Shown here piece after piece: positions 20,101 to 21,381 of a stretch of 21,381 bases of DNA (the first letter of the stretch is position 1; each line of letters begins with the position of its first letter). Source of the DNA: Funneliformis mosseae (Eukaryota > Glomeromycota > Glomeromycetes > Glomerales > Glomeraceae); the NCBI GenBank assembly GCA_910592005.1, contig CAJVPP010001255.1, positions 1-21,381 on the forward strand. Reading direction: 5' to 3'. The position numbers and the translations under genes are program-made. The notes under the pieces are model-generated. The model made no database searches. It had not been told where the DNA came from and saw nothing but the letters and a program-made list of their open reading frames with translations.

Positions 20101-20487
20101 TCCTACCAGGATTATAATTGTCTTTATTATACTTATATAAATATACCTAATAGTTTTAACATTCTAAAAATAATTCAAGAATATTATAAAGAAGCATATA
20201 GAATTAATTCATCTTTAAAAAAAGATGCATCTTATGTACAGTACAATCTTATTAATCAAAAAGTAATAAAGAATTTTTCAAACTTTTGGAATTGAATCTC
20301 TAGTGAATATAATACTATAGCATTCAGTAATTATTCTTTGATAGCATTTAAACTTTATCTAGATAGCTATAATAAAAATACTTATAATAGTAATAAAATA
20401 ACAAAAGCAGCAGTCGCATTATTATATTATTTAAATTATTACCTATACCCTGCTAATTTCCTTCCATTTTACAACATTTATTATTAA
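20101..20487 (+). pseudogene. Coding-like fragment of unknown function
   Basis: A frame open for 128 codons except for one TGA reads DYNCLYYTYINIPNSFNILK, then IQEYYKEAYRINSSLKKDAS, NLINQKVIKNFSNFWN, TGA, ISSEYNTIAFSNYSLIAFKL, and after ITKAAVALLYYLNYYLYPAN ends at TAA 20485-20487. The varied residue use contrasts with nearby A/T DNA, and the TGA after FWN would be Trp by one G-to-A change. It has no ATG at the start, so it is an internal or 3' piece. I do not recognise the family. It could be the gag of a second retroelement following the LTR-like region, or a host gene exon. It ends about 56 bp before the next transposon. Confidence 0.4.
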
Positions 20488-20543
20488 TCATCTATTCTAT
20501 TGAGTGTTTTGAAAAATCTTTTAATACTTCTATATCACCCCTT

Positions 20544-21381
20544 CATTGGTCAAAATCAAAAAAATCGACATGTGAAAATTGATCTAAAATTAGCCTAAAT
20601 TCAGCCTAAATTTGGCAAATTATCAAAAATCAGCCTAGCTGATTGGTATACATTAGAAATAGGCCAAAAATCAGCCAAAATTTGACCCATCTTATTTATA
20701 GCTGATTGGCATACTTATAGCTGATTAGTATATATCAAAATTCAACCTATCTTATTTATAACCAATTGACTTCTGATTGGAATGATAGGGTATTATCGTT
20801 CTTTAGGAATAATGGTATTATTGTACCTAAAGCACAATGGTTTTATCGTTTCTAAGGAATGATGCATTTATTGTACCTTAAGTATCATTTCTAAAATACG
20901 ATGGTATTATCGTTCCTTAGAAATGATAGTTTTATCATTTTCTAGAGATGATAGAGTATTATCGTTTCTTAGAGATGATGGTATTATCGTTTCTTAGGGT
21001 CAATGGTATTATTGTATCTAAGGAATAATGGTTTTATTATACTCAAAGAACGATAATTTTATCGTTCCTTAAGAACGATTGTTTTATCATTTCTTAGAGT
21101 TGATGGTATTATCGTACCTAAGGAATAATGATATTATTATACCTAAGAAATAATGGTTTTATTATACCTAAAGAACAATGATGGTATTATCATTCCTTAG
21201 GGACGATGGTATTATCATTTATCATTCCTAAGAATTGAACTTTTGGATTTAACTGATTGCTAAAATAATATTGATTAATGTGTACTATTTGAGTTTATTT
21301 CGGGTAGGAATATTTATATAAATAAGCTTAATTTTTTAACTTTTTAAAAGATAATTTCAATCATTTCCAAATTTTCTCTTT
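20544..21381 (+). mobile_element. Second copy of the CACTA-like element, cut by the window end
   Basis: It begins CATTGGTCAAAATCAAAAAA, differing from the copy at 9966 mainly by C/T and G/A changes. It follows that copy through the subterminal repeats (to about 20776), a 25-bp array and the post-array anchor. It then enters the right-arm sequence TATTTATATAAATAAGC...TTTCAATCATTTCC and leaves the window. No terminus is seen on the right. Its presence in unrelated flanks shows that the 9966 boundary is a genuine element end. Confidence 0.75.
20777..21230. repeat. 25-bp minisatellite, about 18 copies (copy 2)
   Basis: The unit is the same as in the array at 10213-11166 (CCTTAGGGACGATGGTATTATC and variants), with CGAT-N6-ATCG dyads. 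It is roughly half as long and bounded on both sides by the same element sequence. The two arrays therefore differ in copy number at an equivalent position. Confidence 0.88.

Overview
The window is strongly AT-rich eukaryotic DNA. It most resembles the transposon-dense genome of an arbuscular mycorrhizal fungus (Glomeromycotina, Rhizophagus-like). This rests on the recognisable lineage-specific TPR/RING-like host gene family, its short spliceosomal introns (about 60-86 bp), the Ty3/gypsy and Tc1-like elements, and the CACTA-like ends with GCCTAAAATC-type subterminal repeats. The species assignment is recognition from memory, not a search. I see no intact protein-coding gene; everything recognisable is decayed or cut by the window edge.

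Region 1 (1-5224): one large minus-strand host pseudogene (start 5224, stop near 326). It has a helical N-terminal region, a RING-like Cys/His patch, a TPR array and a conserved C-terminal domain encoded across three introns. A 1.35-kb Tc1/mariner element (1988-3340), flanked by TA on both sides, is inserted in a TPR codon. Removing it and one TA restores the host reading frame across the site.

Region 2 (5225-8330): AT-rich DNA without a convincing gene. It holds an LTR- or promoter-like stretch (about 5640-5900), weak open stretches of unknown nature (6269-6903), a five-unit tandem repeat (6934-7400), a possible old LTR (about 7403-8140) and a primer-binding-site-like motif (8250-8261).

Region 3 (8331-13175): a composite element bounded by inverted ends carrying ACTAGT(C/A)GAAATAGTCC. 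Its arms are unequal, and the right arm is enlarged by a 14-copy repeat. Between the arms lie a Tc1-like transposase cut off just before its third catalytic residue, a second CACTA-like end at 9966, and a 25-bp minisatellite of roughly 38 copies.

Region 4 (13176-19063): a Ty3/gypsy gag-pol polyprotein (gag, protease, RT, RNase H, a Cys/His accessory domain, integrase and a C-terminal extension). It is broken by about eight frameshifts and many stop codons, most sitting where Gln or Trp is expected. The gag frame opens immediately at the boundary of the composite element.

Region 5 (19064-21381): an LTR-like region with TATA and AATAAA signals, a 514-bp TA-flanked MITE with diverged inverted ends, a coding-like fragment of unknown function (20101-20487), and from 20544 a second copy of the 9966-type element with its own shorter 25-bp array, running off the window.

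A theme across all regions is decay by C-to-T and G-to-A transitions. Stops replace Gln (CAA/CAG) and Trp (TGG) codons, zinc-binding Cys become Tyr, the RNase H Asp becomes Asn, and the two 9966-type copies differ mainly by transitions, many at CpG. This fits deamination of methylated cytosine (or a RIP-like process) in silenced DNA.
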